Counted from the stretch's first letter, positions 6,683-14,161 are shown. The stretch: DNA of 40,536 nucleotides from JAVVPO01 sp036655715 (GCA_036655715.1 JAVVPO010000010.1:1-40536), one strand, 5' to 3'. The notes: a model not told the origin generated them from the sequence alone. Translations and numbers: made by a program.

Positions 6683-7246
6683 TGATATCTAAGATGCTTA
6701 AGGCAAATCCCATTAGGTTTAAGCATAAAGATGAGTTTTATTCTGGGGCGAATAACTATATTACTATAATTAGTATTACGTATACTAAAGTGATTAAATA
6801 TAATATAATATCTACTAATTGTATTTATAAGTATACATAAAGCTTATAAAAAGACTTATTATAGTAAAAACAATCTCTAAAATTTTGATAAAAGATTGTC
6901 TAAACTAATAAGGTATTATTAATGAATAAAAATAGGTAAAGTGTAACTAATTGATTATGAATATAATAGAAAAAAACTATAGACAGAAATCGGAGAGGAA
7001 AAATTGATGTAAATAATTGATTATGAGAGAGTTATATAAAGACACTCAAACCTAACTCATTAATTATCAATTACTTAGCTTTTTACTTATAAAAAGTTAA
7101 CTTCCTAGTTATCAACTACTTACGTTTTTAGATTATATTGTATATAAGGAATTCTTATAAATATTTCATAGTTATAAGAAAATATTATTAAATATTTTAA
7201 AAATAGTCATAGAATTATTTGGAAATTAAGAAATAATGTTGTATAT
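6683..7246. other. AT-rich gap upstream of the origin-like region
   Basis: No convincing gene. The stretch is very AT-rich and contains the repeated TTGAT motif listed separately. An open frame of about 50 codons from an ATG at 6682 has no recognisable features. Confidence 0.4.
6946..7109. repeat. four copies of a TAATTGAT-type motif, two in each orientation
   Basis: Two direct copies, GTAACTAATTGATTATGA (about 6946) and GTAAATAATTGATTATGA (about 7006), are followed by two inverted copies, ATTATCAATTACTTA (about 7063) and GTTATCAACTACTTA (about 7095). The shared core is TARTTGATNA preceded by GTAA/TAAG-like bases. Spacing is 30 to 60 bp. They could be operators for a regulator or initiator; what binds is unknown. 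Confidence 0.5.
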
Positions 7247-7273
7247 CGCGCGTGTACGCCTGCATGTGCGCGC
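7247..7273. other. GC-rich alternating purine-pyrimidine tract, imperfect palindrome
   Basis: In a strongly AT-rich setting, 27 bases start CGCGCGTGTACG and end TGCATGTGCGCGC. Nearly every step alternates purine and pyrimidine, the type of sequence able to form left-handed DNA, and the two ends are near-complementary. A perfect (CG)5 follows at 7396-7405. The two tracts lie just before the iterons. Confidence 0.6.
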
Positions 7274-7395
7274 CTAATATGTATTTATACATATATAGAC
7301 ATAATTAAACATACATTATTTTGGATATCTTTTATTGGGACATGTCTCATATTATTAATATAATTAATTATCAAAAAATTAAAATTAATTTATAA

Positions 7396-7405
7396 CGCGC
7401 GCGCG
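7396..7405. other. (CG)5 tract
   Basis: Ten bases of strictly alternating CG at the edge of the iteron region, the second such GC element in 160 bp. Nothing else of note was seen between it and the iterons except a moderately G+C-rich stretch, 7406-7560, with no convincing gene. Confidence 0.6.
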
Positions 7406-7566
7406 AGGCATGCTTTGTTTTTGTTTGAAGGAATGTTCAAAGTCCTAGAGTTAGATTTTTCATGGTCTAGATTTTGTTTTTTGCGGGCGGCTTTTCCCCT
7501 TGGAAAGAGCTTCGAAGAAGCGAGTTCATTACGTATAGTTCTAAAGTATAGAGTAAGTATAGTTAG

Positions 7567-7652
7567 AGGTAACATTTCCAGCAGGAATAGGTAACATTTC
7601 CAGCAGCCAATAGGTAACATTTCCAGCAGGAATAGGTAACATTTCCAGCAGG
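7567..7652. repeat. four iterons, replication-origin candidate
   Basis: The 18-mer AGGTAACATTTCCAGCAG occurs exactly at 7567, 7589, 7612 and 7634, spaced 22, 23 and 22 bp, about two helical turns. Identical short repeats in phase, next to an AT-rich segment and a winged-helix gene 120 bp downstream, are the standard plan of an iteron-controlled origin. Iterons usually bind the initiator and also set copy number. A minus-strand ORF that runs through them has a repetitive translation and is not a gene. Confidence 0.75.
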
Positions 7653-7711
7653 CCCTTTTCTGTTAATTTTATATAAATTTATAAATATTTTAAAACTATG
7701 TGTATATTTAT

Positions 7712-7742
7712 TTTGGGTATTAGAATATTTTATTTACCTTTG
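7712..7742 (+). promoter_or_regulatory. Bacteroidota-type promoter of the initiator gene
   Basis: TTTG at 7712-7715, 19 bases, then TACCTTTG at 7735-7742, 29 bases before the start codon at 7772. This matches the Bacteroidota consensus TTTG / TAnnTTTG. The iterons lie about 60 bp upstream, so binding there could regulate this promoter. Confidence 0.7.
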
Positions 7743-7771
7743 TAGTATTAAAACCTTAAAAATAATAAAAT

Positions 7772-8530
7772 ATGGCAAATAACCAATATGTAGTTCTTCC
7801 CAAAAAAACAGAGGGAGACTTCTTGGAGAAATATGAGATACTAATATATGTATGTATCAGGAGATATATGAATAAAGATACGATGAAGGCTTACCCTGCG
7901 ATTACTACTATATGTAAAGACAGTGGCTGCTCTAAGATTACAGTGTTAAAGACCATAGATGCTATACAAGCTAAGGGATATATAACAAAACAATCCAGAC
8001 TAGGCTACAGAGGAAATATATATATCTTCAGTGACGAGAAGTCATTTGAGCCTTTTGGCTATGAGTTCTTAGATAACGAGAAGCTATCTAAGTCAGAGAA
8101 GCTTCAGATATTATGTACTCAGCAATACATGTATAAAGCGAATGGAGTTGGAAAGATTACTTACTCAGACAAACAGCTTGAGGAACTTACTGGATTAAAC
8201 AGAGAGACATTATCTAAAAATAATAGATCGCTCATGAAGAAAGGGCTCATGACGGAGATAACGTTATGTGGCCATGATAAAGAAACAGGGTTCTCAGATA
8301 GAGAACGTGTATATCATCTTGATCAGTTTGGGCAGGCTGTAGTATTTGCTATCAATAATCATGAAGAGCGTATTAACAAGACTGAAGCTGACATCAACGA
8401 CCTCAAGGCTATGATAGAGAAGCTTACAGAGGAGAATAGAAAGCAGTCTCAGGACTACAGACTCGCGCTATTAGAGATAAACAAGCACAAATGCACTCCA
8501 ACACAAGTAGAGGAGGTATTTACTTTTTAA
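7772..8530 (+). CDS. winged-helix DNA-binding protein, candidate replication initiator
   Basis: A 252-residue protein starting MANNQYVVLPKKTEGDFLEK. Residues about 45-85 (AYPAITTICKDSGCSKITVL, then AIQAKGYI) form a winged helix with the pattern used by RepL/RepA-like initiators and phage regulators. A second such unit may lie at about 130-165 (YSDKQLEELTGLNRETLSK, then LMKKGLM). Residues 195-245 are a coiled coil (EADINDLKAMIEKLTEENRK). It sits directly after four iterons and its own promoter, which is the reason to suggest initiation; a transcription regulator role is equally compatible with the fold. No in-frame TGA occurs. It converges with the minus-strand genes across a shared terminator. 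Confidence 0.75.
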   Translation: MANNQYVVLPKKTEGDFLEKYEILIYVCIRRYMNKDTMKAYPAITTICKDSGCSKITVLKTIDAIQAKGYITKQSRLGYRGNIYIFSDEKSFEPFGYEFLDNEKLSKSEKLQILCTQQYMYKANGVGKITYSDKQLEELTGLNRETLSKNNRSLMKKGLMTEITLCGHDKETGFSDRERVYHLDQFGQAVVFAINNHEERINKTEADINDLKAMIEKLTEENRKQSQDYRLALLEINKHKCTPTQVEEVFTF

Positions 8531-8532
8531 TA

Positions 8533-8565
8533 AAATAGAGAAGAGTTAAGAACTCTCCTCTATTT
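8533..8565. terminator. two-way terminator between convergent genes
   Basis: AAATAGAG-A-AGAGTT-AAG-AACTCT-C-CTCTATTT forms a stem of 14 bp with one mismatch, with A-rich and T-rich flanks on the two sides. It follows the initiator gene and overlaps the end of the minus-strand gene at 8560, so it can stop both transcripts. Confidence 0.8.
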
Positions 8566-8715
8566 ACTCAACACGTTAAAATCAACACCAGTCTCCGTCT
8601 TGATATAATCTATAATGACAAATATTGGGATATAAGTCTCCTTCATAGCTTTATGAGCATTCTCTAGAATTAACTGTAAATGCTCAATGTCCTTAAGCAG
8701 CTGATCCTCGCTCAT
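8560..8715 (-). CDS. small helical protein, 51 aa
   Basis: ATG 8715 to TAG 8560-8562, beginning MSEDQLLKDIEHLQLILEN and ending TGVDFNVLSK. It is an acidic helix followed by a hydrophobic segment (YIPIFVIIDYI). It starts two bases after the stop of the gene at 8718-8942, so the two are one transcript. Family unknown. It overlaps the terminator stem at its 3' end. Confidence 0.6.
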   Translation of the reverse strand: MSEDQLLKDIEHLQLILENAHKAMKETYIPIFVIIDYIKTETGVDFNVLSK

Positions 8716-8717
8716 GG

Positions 8718-8942
8718 CTAAAATCGCTCAGTATTCATGGATTCATCATATCTGCCTTTTGCGTGCTTATCAATATCCATCATACGCTCTATGAAGATAT
8801 CTGTATCATACACATCATCTGCGATAGGCCATTCCTCATACTGGGTATATCCCATAGGTGCACGTCTTACATGTAGTGCTACATTGATCTCGGTGAAGCT
8901 CTCAGCCTCAACAAGTACTCCATTAATAACAATGTGAATCAT
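8718..8942 (-). CDS. small protein, 74 aa
   Basis: ATG 8942 to TAG 8718-8720, starting MIHIVINGVLVEAESFTEI and containing MGYTQYEEWPIADDVYDTD. It begins with a beta hairpin and continues as an acidic helical tail. Trp is TGG. It lies in a run of short minus-strand genes (8560-9308). A plus-strand ORF over the same bases is its shadow. No family is recognised. Confidence 0.65.
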   Translation of the reverse strand: MIHIVINGVLVEAESFTEINVALHVRRAPMGYTQYEEWPIADDVYDTDIFIERMMDIDKHAKGRYDESMNTERF

Positions 8943-8962
8943 AATAATAGTAGTTTATAGTG

Positions 8963-9142
8963 TTATTTTATTTTTTCTTCCTCGCAAAAAAGTTTAATAC
9001 ACAGTCCGCCAGTAATTCCTAGTGCTATGATGGCAGATACAATTATAAAAGCCCAGCGAAAAAATCCTTCAATAAAGCAGAAGATACTCTCCATAGTATA
9101 TATGTTTTTAAAAGTATAGTCGTAATCGCTAGCCTTATCCAT
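8963..9142 (-). CDS. small membrane protein, 59 aa, one TM segment
   Basis: ATG 9142 opens MDKASDYDYTFKNIYTMES and continues through one hydrophobic segment (RWAFIIVSAIIALGITGGL) to a charged tail, CEEEKIK, with TAA at 8963-8965. An internal ATG at 9094 would give 43 residues; the upstream start is chosen because the frame is open and the extra residues are polar and ordinary. Short one-TM proteins are typical of this gene cluster. Function unknown. Confidence 0.55.
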   Translation of the reverse strand: MDKASDYDYTFKNIYTMESIFCFIEGFFRWAFIIVSAIIALGITGGLCIKLFCEEEKIK

Positions 9143-9194
9143 GTAAAATGCTACTGGTTGCGCAAGGAAGTTCCCACAACTATACTAATATTTA

Positions 9195-9308
9195 TTATTT
9201 ATGTTCCATGATTGATCCCCATATGGCGATTAAAACCATACAGACAACGCCTATTACTATGGTAGCCATAAATCCTACAGCCCATAGTTTGATAAAATCT
9301 ATTAACAT
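9195..9308 (-). CDS. small membrane protein, 37 aa
   Basis: ATG 9308 opens MLIDFIKLWAVGFMATIVIG, followed by VVCMVLIAIWGSIMEHK and TAA, so nearly the whole chain is one long membrane segment. The frame is open further upstream, but that part contains a terminator hairpin (9351-9374), so the nearer ATG is preferred. Trp is TGG. Function unknown. Confidence 0.5.
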   Translation of the reverse strand: MLIDFIKLWAVGFMATIVIGVVCMVLIAIWGSIMEHK

Positions 9309-9350
9309 AAGTTTGAATTTTATATGTTTAAAAAGATAAGCATTAAAAAT

Positions 9351-9374
9351 GAGGGAAGTACACCTACTCCCCTC
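9351..9374 (-). terminator. terminator upstream of the 37-aa gene
   Basis: On the minus strand GAGGGGAGTA and TACTTCCCTC pair around GGTG with one mismatch, followed by ATTTTT. It marks the end of a transcript coming from the right. Confidence 0.65.
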
Positions 9375-9453
9375 ACACACACTACAAACAACTATTATGG
9401 ACTCTGCATCTTTATGGGCTTGTCACCATCTTGGCTGCATTACATAAAAAGGA

Positions 9454-9497
9454 AAGGACTATTACACTATAGCGTTAACTATAACATAACAATCCTT
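9454..9497 (-). terminator. 19-bp fully paired RNA hairpin followed by CCTTTTT
   Basis: On the minus strand AAGGATTGTTATGTTATAG pairs with CTATAGTGTAATAGTCCTT around TTAACG. All 19 positions pair if G-U is allowed, and TCCTTTTT follows. This is a terminator or attenuator. Short frames across it (one of 19 codons with TGA as Trp from ATG 9534; one from the overlapping ATG) are not convincing genes. Confidence 0.65.
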
Positions 9498-9555
9498 GCC
9501 CTCATGTTTCAATGAAGTCTTTCTTAGAACTCATCAGGTATAACCGCCGATACGT

Positions 9556-9601
9556 ACATAACTACTCTCAATATAATAATTATTATACGGAGTAGTTATG
9601 T
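9556..9601. terminator. long palindrome just after the 207-aa gene
   Basis: ACATAACTACTC and GAGTAGTTATGT form a perfect 12-bp stem, with an inner AT palindrome TATAATAATTATTATA that extends it. It lies 36 bases past the stop codon of the gene at 9637-10260. It is probably the transcript end, although the strongly AT inner part may serve another role. Confidence 0.6.
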
Positions 9602-9636
9602 AAGGTCAATGGCAAATACCATTTACTGTGATGAGG

Positions 9637-10260
9637 TTATTCCTCAACGGTAGCGACGTACTCGGCATAACGTTCATTGTAATAATCCATAAGCATCTTA
9701 TCGGCTTCTTCAATAGCTTCAGCTGACATCACATTACGTGTAGGCTCAAAGTGGAACACACGCTTCTCAACACCAACGAAACTATCGTCAGCATTACGCT
9801 TCCAGCGCATGACTTTATTATCCCACACACGGTCAGTGCAGAATCCATCTTCTACGATCTGAAGAATATTTCCACAGATAGCTTTCTTGAATGCATCATC
9901 ACCACGTTGCAGTGCTTTACTCAGAACGCCAGGAAACATAATTTTACGAGATAGATCAACCTTCACAAGTTGACCAACATACAACTCACGTACATCAATA
10001 GGCACGTTATCTACGATACGTACCACACAGAAGTGCTGAGCTACCTGACGACGAACAGCATTACCATCTTCGTCATGAAGTTCTTCACCATCAGCATTGC
10101 GAGCATTTATACCTGTACCAAGAACTAACAAAAGGTTCGTGTTTGGTACGTAAAATGTATCACCTACCTGATTAGTTGCTACCAGAGGAGTAAACTCTTG
10201 ATTTGCCATTACACCGTTAAAATCAGCATTTGTGATTTTAATTTTCATTTCTTTCGACAT
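9637..10260 (-). CDS. conserved uncharacterised phage protein, 207 aa
   Basis: ATG 10260 to TAA 9637-9639, starting MSKEMKIKITNADFNGVMAN and containing FTPLVATNQVGDTFYVPNTN, VPIDVRELYVGQLVKVDL and a Trp-rich stretch VWDNKVMRWKRNADDSF. Higher G+C and a full set of CAG, CAA and TGG codons set it apart from the AT-rich left arm. The N-terminal half looks beta-barrel-like (OB-fold-like pattern), the C-terminus is an acidic helix. It is preceded by the 14-bp motif also found before 10949, and followed by a long palindrome. Single-stranded-DNA or RNA binding would fit, but this is only inference. Confidence 0.7.
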   Translation of the reverse strand: MSKEMKIKITNADFNGVMANQEFTPLVATNQVGDTFYVPNTNLLLVLGTGINARNADGEELHDEDGNAVRRQVAQHFCVVRIVDNVPIDVRELYVGQLVKVDLSRKIMFPGVLSKALQRGDDAFKKAICGNILQIVEDGFCTDRVWDNKVMRWKRNADDSFVGVEKRVFHFEPTRNVMSAEAIEEADKMLMDYYNERYAEYVATVEE

Positions 10261-10313
10261 TGTTTTATTGTTTTAATTAAATACTTTTGTAACTAACGCT
10301 GGAGACCTGGAGG

Positions 10314-10327
10314 AATATAACCCCATA
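10314..10327 (-). promoter_or_regulatory. 14-bp motif TATGGGGTTATATT, copy 1
   Basis: On the minus strand, 54-67 bases before the ATG of the 207-aa gene. The same 14-mer occurs at 11001-11014 before the 189-aa gene. Exact sharing of a 14-mer by two upstream regions suggests a phage promoter or operator. It does not match the host-type TTTG / TAnnTTTG promoter. Confidence 0.55.
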
Positions 10328-10344
10328 CATAAATATTAAAAAAA

Positions 10345-10376
10345 ATATTCCAGAGAGTGCAAACCCTCTGGAATAT
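10345..10376 (-). terminator. terminator after the 189-aa gene
   Basis: ATATTCCAGAG and CTCTGGAATAT make a perfect 11-bp stem around AGTGCAAACC, followed on the minus strand by TTTTTTTTAATA. It sits 4 bases beyond the TAA of the gene at 10380-10949. Confidence 0.8.
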
Positions 10377-10379
10377 ATG

Positions 10380-10949
10380 TTACACAGAAGCAAGTCTTTC
10401 ATTTTGGAAATTCTCCAAAATGTTAAATTGCTCCTGCAAACCAGTAAGTGAAAAACTCAATTTTCCAATAGTGAGCGTATCACCATCAACTTTTGAAATG
10501 TCGTTTGTAATTCCAAGACCCATCAGATCCCAGTTGAATGTCCCTCCCTTTGTCTTGTTGAAAGTTCCACTATAAACTTTCTCAACAATAAGAGCTTTCC
10601 CAGCAAGTTCTGATGTGAGAGAATCAGATCCATTCGAAAAAAGCACAGACGTGCCCTTATGATGCGTCTGAGGCGTCCGTGATAGTACTCCATCACTTAT
10701 CTCCATTGATACCGTAGAAACGCCCCAAATTGACCTATATTGGACAATGTATGGACGTACATTTACGCCATCAAATAAAAGGCACAAAAGCCCCATAGCA
10801 AAATGTTTACTTTTTTCCTCGTCTACGTACTCAGCAACTAAATTGCCATCGTTCAACGAAGGGCAAAAGAAAAGAATGTCGCCTTGGTTAGGGCAAGTGA
10901 TTCCATGGACGGAAATGTTAGTCTTTGTGGTAATAATAGCTTTAGCCAT
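10380..10949 (-). CDS. uncharacterised phage protein, 189 aa
   Basis: ATG 10949 to TAA 10380-10382, beginning MAKAIITTKTNISVHGITC and containing VSTVSMEISDGVLSRTPQT, KGGTFNWDLMGLGITND and ILENFQNERLASV at the end. The predicted fold is mostly beta. Codon use is G+C-richer than the left arm and matches its neighbour at 9637. Transcription probably starts from the 14-bp motif at 11001-11014 and stops at the 10345-10376 hairpin, so it is a single-gene unit. Function unknown; early, strongly expressed phage protein is a reasonable guess from the tidy promoter and terminator. Confidence 0.65.
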   Translation of the reverse strand: MAKAIITTKTNISVHGITCPNQGDILFFCPSLNDGNLVAEYVDEEKSKHFAMGLLCLLFDGVNVRPYIVQYRSIWGVSTVSMEISDGVLSRTPQTHHKGTSVLFSNGSDSLTSELAGKALIVEKVYSGTFNKTKGGTFNWDLMGLGITNDISKVDGDTLTIGKLSFSLTGLQEQFNILENFQNERLASV

Positions 10950-11000
10950 AGTAATTGGTGTGTTTGTTTGTAGTTGGGGATATTCCCAAATAAATGGTTA

Positions 11001-11014
11001 AATATAACCCCATA
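11001..11014 (-). promoter_or_regulatory. 14-bp motif TATGGGGTTATATT, copy 2
   Basis: Lies 52-65 bases upstream of the ATG of the 189-aa gene, nearly the same distance as copy 1 from its gene (54-67). Confidence 0.55.
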
Positions 11015-11105
11015 AAAAGAAGAAAAATAAAATCATTTTCCATTGAAAACACCAGGGGGGCTAAATAACTAAGTATCAGTACTCATTCATAAAATATATA
11101 ATTTA

Positions 11106-11137
11106 TTTGTAATATTGAATATTTTACATTACCTTTG
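11106..11137 (+). promoter_or_regulatory. Bacteroidota-type promoter for the rightward late genes
   Basis: TTTG at 11106-11109, 20 bases, TACCTTTG at 11130-11137, 22 bases before the ATG at 11160. With the 14-bp motif at 11001 pointing left, this makes a divergent regulatory region. Confidence 0.75.
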
Positions 11138-11159
11138 CATAAATTAAAAATTAATTATT

Positions 11160-11276
11160 ATGGAAGATCAGGACAGAGCAATAGCGTTATTAGAAGCGCG
11201 TCTTAAGGCGGCTTATGATATTATAGAGAGGTTAGAGTATAGGCTTGTAGCCCTTGAGAATAGATTTAGGGCATAA
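11160..11276 (+). CDS. 38-aa coiled-coil peptide
   Basis: ATG 11160 to TAA, sequence starting MEDQDRAIALLEARLKAAYD and ending EYRLVALENRFRA. It has a clear heptad pattern (I, L, L, A, I, L, L, L). It is the first gene after the promoter and precedes the large hydrolase gene by 43 bases. Its role is unknown; small coiled coils of this kind can be assembly or spanin-like partners. Confidence 0.6.
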   Translation: MEDQDRAIALLEARLKAAYDIIERLEYRLVALENRFRA

Positions 11277-11319
11277 GTATTTTATTTTTATTTAAAATTA
11301 TTATTATATTTGTTAAACT

Positions 11320-13641
11320 ATGGATCTAACATATACATCATATTTTAGGGATTCTGCTAATAGTGGAATACTTCCCGAAGTTTCCTCAAAAGATATTATA
11401 GATTATAGGCCTGAGTATATTATAGATAAGGGGTCTAAATATACTGTAGATCATATAGAAGATGAGGAGGGGGTATCTCCAGTAGTGTCTGAGATTAAAG
11501 AGATTAATATTCCAAGGGTTAGTTCTAGTTCTAGATCTAGTTCTAAATCTATTACTCGTAAGTTCGCTTCTAAGGAGGAGTTCAAGGATACGTTGATTCC
11601 TATTTATGAAACATTACTTATTGAGAGAGGGCTTAATCCTGTCTTTGCCAAGTCTTTAGTTGCTCAGGATGGTCTAGAGTCAGCTTGAGGCAGTAGGCCC
11701 TCTGGTGATTTTAACTTTGGAGGGATTAAGGGTCGCGGTACCACTAAGAGGACTAGAGAAGTTATTAATGGCAAGGACGTATATATTAATGATAGTTTCA
11801 GAGATTTTAGTTCTTTAGAGGATTTTGCTAAATATAAGATAGACTTACTTAGTAATAGTAGGTATAGGGCATTTTCTGGTGATGTATCAGAGTTTTCCAG
11901 TAGAGTTTCCAGAGGAGGTTATGCCACTGATCCTAATTACTCTAAGCTATTAAATAAGGTTATTTCCTCTATCAAGCATGGTGGAGTTTTAAAGTTTCAG
12001 GAAGGTGGTATTCTAGAGGGTAAGGAATGAGTTAAGAATTGGTATTTGAATCGGAGGCCTCTTCTTAAGAGGAATATGGTTTCCAATCAAAGATTTCCAG
12101 CACCTGTTACCGAGAATTTTATATATAATGAGCTTGCTCATAATATAAATCTCACTGAGGCCTCTGTAGATCCCAAGAGAGTACCAGAAGATGCCAAAGG
12201 AGTATACTATCCTATACGTAGGAAGATTTATATGATGGAGGATTCTCCATCCACTGCCGTCCATGAATGGACACACAGTAGTGGTCCAGAGCCACAGATT
12301 AGGGAGATTAAGAAACTTCAGAGGATTCTAGGGGATACTATGTATGATCAGGGGTCTGTTATGCCTGATGAGTACTTGGATGATGCTGCTGAGATATACT
12401 CTAGGCTTATGCAGTTTAGATATTCTATAGGTGCGGATCCAGATCATAAGTTCACCACTGAAGAAGTTGATGCGTTGAAGAAGAAGCATATCGTTGAGAT
12501 GAGTTTAACCCAGTTGCTTAGGAATCCTAAAGGTAATAAGATGTCCACTACTATATTTGATAGAGACGGTAAAGTTAAGTATGCGGATCCTATAGATCCT
12601 GAATATGAAATTAATCATGACGAGTCTACGTATAATATAAAGTATGACGATAAGGATATGTTTAATATATTAAATAGATACAGTACAGACGCGGTTAAAA
12701 GACTATTAAATGAGGTAGCACAAGGCCCCAATGAAAAACGTTCCACTTTGTATGCTAAGATGGGATTGAAGGTTCCGAAATATAAAAGTTCAGGGGTTTT
12801 AAAAAATGCCATTGATGATCCTGAGCATTATTACGATTATTCCAGAGGCAAATATGATTCCAAGTCAGGGCATTGGTATGATAGGAATCCAGAGTCTGGC
12901 CTAGAGTTAAAGAATACGAAGCATCCGACGGCCTTTATGCATCATGAGGCTGAGAAGAAGTTAGGTAATAAACGGTATCAAGATAATACTGGAAGGTACT
13001 ATACGTTTCCTGAAAAGGAAGCCCCACTATGGAGAAATGCCTATGGAGTGCTGTCTGAGACTCCAGGGCTTAAAGAGGTAGGGTATCCAAGTTATGGTGA
13101 TGGCAAGGCCACCATGGAGGAGTCTATTAAAGACAATCTCCCACGAATCAAGTGGATTTGGGATAGATTTATCGAAGGTGGCGCAACTAAGGAGCAAGCA
13201 GCAGCTATACTAGGTAATTTCTGAAAAGAAAATAGAATACAGTATAATATTGCTTCTTCAGATTCTGGAGCTTATGGTCTACCCCAGCTTTTGGGCCAAC
13301 GCTATACAGCTTATAAAGAGTATTTAGATAAAAATAATCTAGCAGATAGCACAGAGTCTCAAATAAAATACGCTATTCCTATTATATTTGGAGATAAGGT
13401 TAACCCACATAATCTAACTAATACGTATACTTATGGAGGTGGTAAACATACTGGTAAATATAATTCTTTCTGGAACGATTGGAGTAAATCACAGAGGAAG
13501 GCATTTAGGGAATCAAAAGGATTAGATAATATTACTATAGCATTTGCTAATAATTTTGAGAGGATGGGATCTGAGGAGGCAGACTATGACACTAGGAAGA
13601 GTGCTGCTAAATATATTTATAATTTAATGATAAATAGATAG
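11320..13641 (+). CDS. multidomain virion cell-wall hydrolase (GH73-like, HExxH, tail-lysozyme-like), 773 aa
   Basis: Reading TGA as Trp (11686, 12028 and 13222) joins the pieces into one frame ending at TAG. Residues about 85-220 match the glucosaminidase (GH73/FlgJ-type) plan: LIPIYETLLIERGLNP, AKSLVAQDGLESAWG, SGDFNFGGIKG, RDFSSLEDFAKYK, GGYATDPNY. Residues about 300-350 carry AVHEWTHSSGPE, an HExxH zinc motif, with DAAEIYSRL as possible third-ligand helix. Residues about 615-770 (GGATKEQAAAILGNFW, SDSGAYGLPQLLGQRY) resemble the phage tail lysozyme family. Such proteins are carried in the virion and open the wall during infection. The first TGA falls in the conserved ESAWG motif, which supports Trp. 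Confidence 0.8.
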
Positions 13642-13768
13642 TACTGATATGCTATTTATAGTTAATATATTGTATATAGTGTGGGGGGGGGTTAATTATG
13701 CACTATAGTTTATCATTTAAAGACTGTGTGCACTATAATAAAAACTTAAAATAAAAAATATTAAAGTC
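13642..13768 (+). other. intergenic region with a run of nine G
   Basis: A G9 run at 13683-13691 stands out in AT-rich DNA. It is followed by two copies of GCACTATA (13700 and 13732). There is no clear promoter consensus. It separates the hydrolase gene from two small membrane-protein genes. Confidence 0.5.
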
Positions 13769-13951
13769 ATGACTTGAAAAATAAAATTAATTATCGCAGT
13801 CATTGTTTCCGCATTGATAATAACTAGTTGTATAGTAGCCACTACTATGAGCTTTTGAAATATATTGCCAGCTTTCAGCCGTTTTGCTGTTGGCAGTTTT
13901 TGTTGCTTATATGTAACATATATATATAATAAATATTTTGTAAGTAAATAA
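13769..13951 (+). CDS. small membrane/lipoprotein-like protein, 60 aa, TGA as Trp
   Basis: ATG 13769, MTWKIKLIIAVIVSALIITS then C, continuing with MSFWNILPAFSRFAVGSF and ending KYFVSK with TAA. Codons 3 and about 30 are TGA. The N-terminus is a signal or membrane segment with a Cys at a lipobox-like place (ITSC), so it may be a lipoprotein; a second membrane segment follows. The stop codon shares one base with the next ATG (TAATG), a sign of translational coupling. Function unknown; position near lysis genes allows a spanin-like role. Confidence 0.55.
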
Positions 13952-14097
13952 TGAAGATTTATAAAATATTCTACGTTCTTGGGTGGATATTTCTCGTCTT
14001 ATTCTTTCTAAGCACGTTAGCTGAGCTCATGCCTATATATATGGTGCTTAGTTTTGTTTCTTTTTTTATCTGCGGAAGATATTTTAATAAGAAATAA
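13951..14097 (+). CDS. small membrane protein, 48 aa
   Basis: ATG 13951 overlaps the preceding stop. MKIYKIFYVLGWIFLVLFFL begins a membrane segment; a second hydrophobic run (YMVLSFVSFFICG) ends in RYFNKK. Trp is TGG. With two membrane passes and a basic tail it would suit a holin or antiholin in size, but no family is recognised. Confidence 0.55.
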   Translation: MKIYKIFYVLGWIFLVLFFLSTLAELMPIYMVLSFVSFFICGRYFNKK

Positions 14098-14161
14098 ATA
14101 ATAAGTTTCCCAAAGTGTAGTATAGGGGGATTTTCTAAGAGAGGTAGTTTTTCATATCGCT

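Noticed and set aside
7390..7620. Minus-strand ORF of 76 codons across the iterons
   Set aside because: Its start is made of translated iteron repeats, it covers origin-like DNA and has no recognisable domain.
7567..7652. Iteron block considered as a CRISPR array
   Set aside because: Units are 18 bp with spacers of only 4-5 bp and there are no cas genes; the spacing fits protein-binding iterons.
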